Source: Lutraria lutraria (lineage: Eukaryota; Mollusca; Bivalvia; Venerida; Mactridae). Taken from it: 64,000 nucleotides of DNA. Shown here piece by piece: positions 63,949-64,000 of the stretch. Below the pieces are notes generated by a model, which searched no databases, was not told the DNA's origin, and saw only the letters and a program-made list of their open reading frames with translations. The translations under genes were made by a program, and so were the position numbers. The stretch covers positions 11,146,603 to 11,210,602 of the forward strand of contig OZ026840.1 of assembly GCA_964023205.1 (NCBI GenBank), written 5' to 3'. Each line of letters opens with the position of its first letter. Position 1 is the stretch's first letter.

Positions 63949-64000
63949 AATTTTGACCCCGATGAAAAATGACCCCAGGGGTCATTTTTAACGGATTATC

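Noticed and set aside
63957..63996. Palindrome AAAAATGACCCC/GGGGTCATTTTT near the right edge
   Set aside because: A clear inverted repeat with a one-base centre, but the element it might bound runs out of the window, so its nature cannot be judged.

Overview
The window is animal nuclear DNA: one long intron-rich gene surrounded by dense repeats. The repeat types (tRNA-derived SINEs, non-LTR retrotransposon pieces, piggyBac-like, Harbinger-like and hAT-like elements, and many short repeats with internal tandem units) and the AT-rich, minisatellite-rich introns fit a bivalve mollusc. The species cannot be named from the sequence alone.

The only host gene I can support is a complete, plus-strand orthologue of ATP13A1, the P5A-type ATPase of the endoplasmic reticulum that removes or dislocates misinserted transmembrane helices. 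I rebuilt 26 coding exons from 2103 to 50401. All 25 introns are GT-AG, phases agree at every junction, and the 3,504-nt reading frame predicts 1,167 residues (human protein about 1,200). All P-type ATPase signatures are present: TGES, PPELP in M4, the DKTGT phosphorylation site, KGAPE, TGDN and GDGTND.

Layout: 1-2100 holds a minus-strand LINE with decayed reverse transcriptase segments, then the gene's 5' flank. 2103-50401 is the gene, about 93% intron. The introns hold a piggyBac-like element (intron 6), a 26-bp minisatellite (intron 7), a 43-bp minisatellite with higher-order structure and a hAT-like MITE (intron 8), a 2.2-kb element with about 0.53-kb inverted arms (intron 9), a 24-bp minisatellite (intron 13), nested repeats (introns 10, 19 and 23), and many further arrays. 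50402-64000 has no recognised host gene. It holds satellite-like arrays, MITEs, SINEs, two more long repeats, a foldback element and a decayed Harbinger element with a broken nuclease gene.

The main observation beyond the gene is that several repeat families with unrelated sequence (called A to E here) share one layout: internal tandem units of about 130-170 bp, a short perfect hairpin, then a terminus close to TTCTTGTTTA. Every copy I found lies in the same orientation as the gene. One such terminus forms the polypyrimidine tract of a splice acceptor (exon 14), and several minisatellites in the window are amplified pieces of these elements or of MITEs. The layout resembles Helentron-associated non-autonomous elements (the DINE-1/pearl type), but that assignment is inference.
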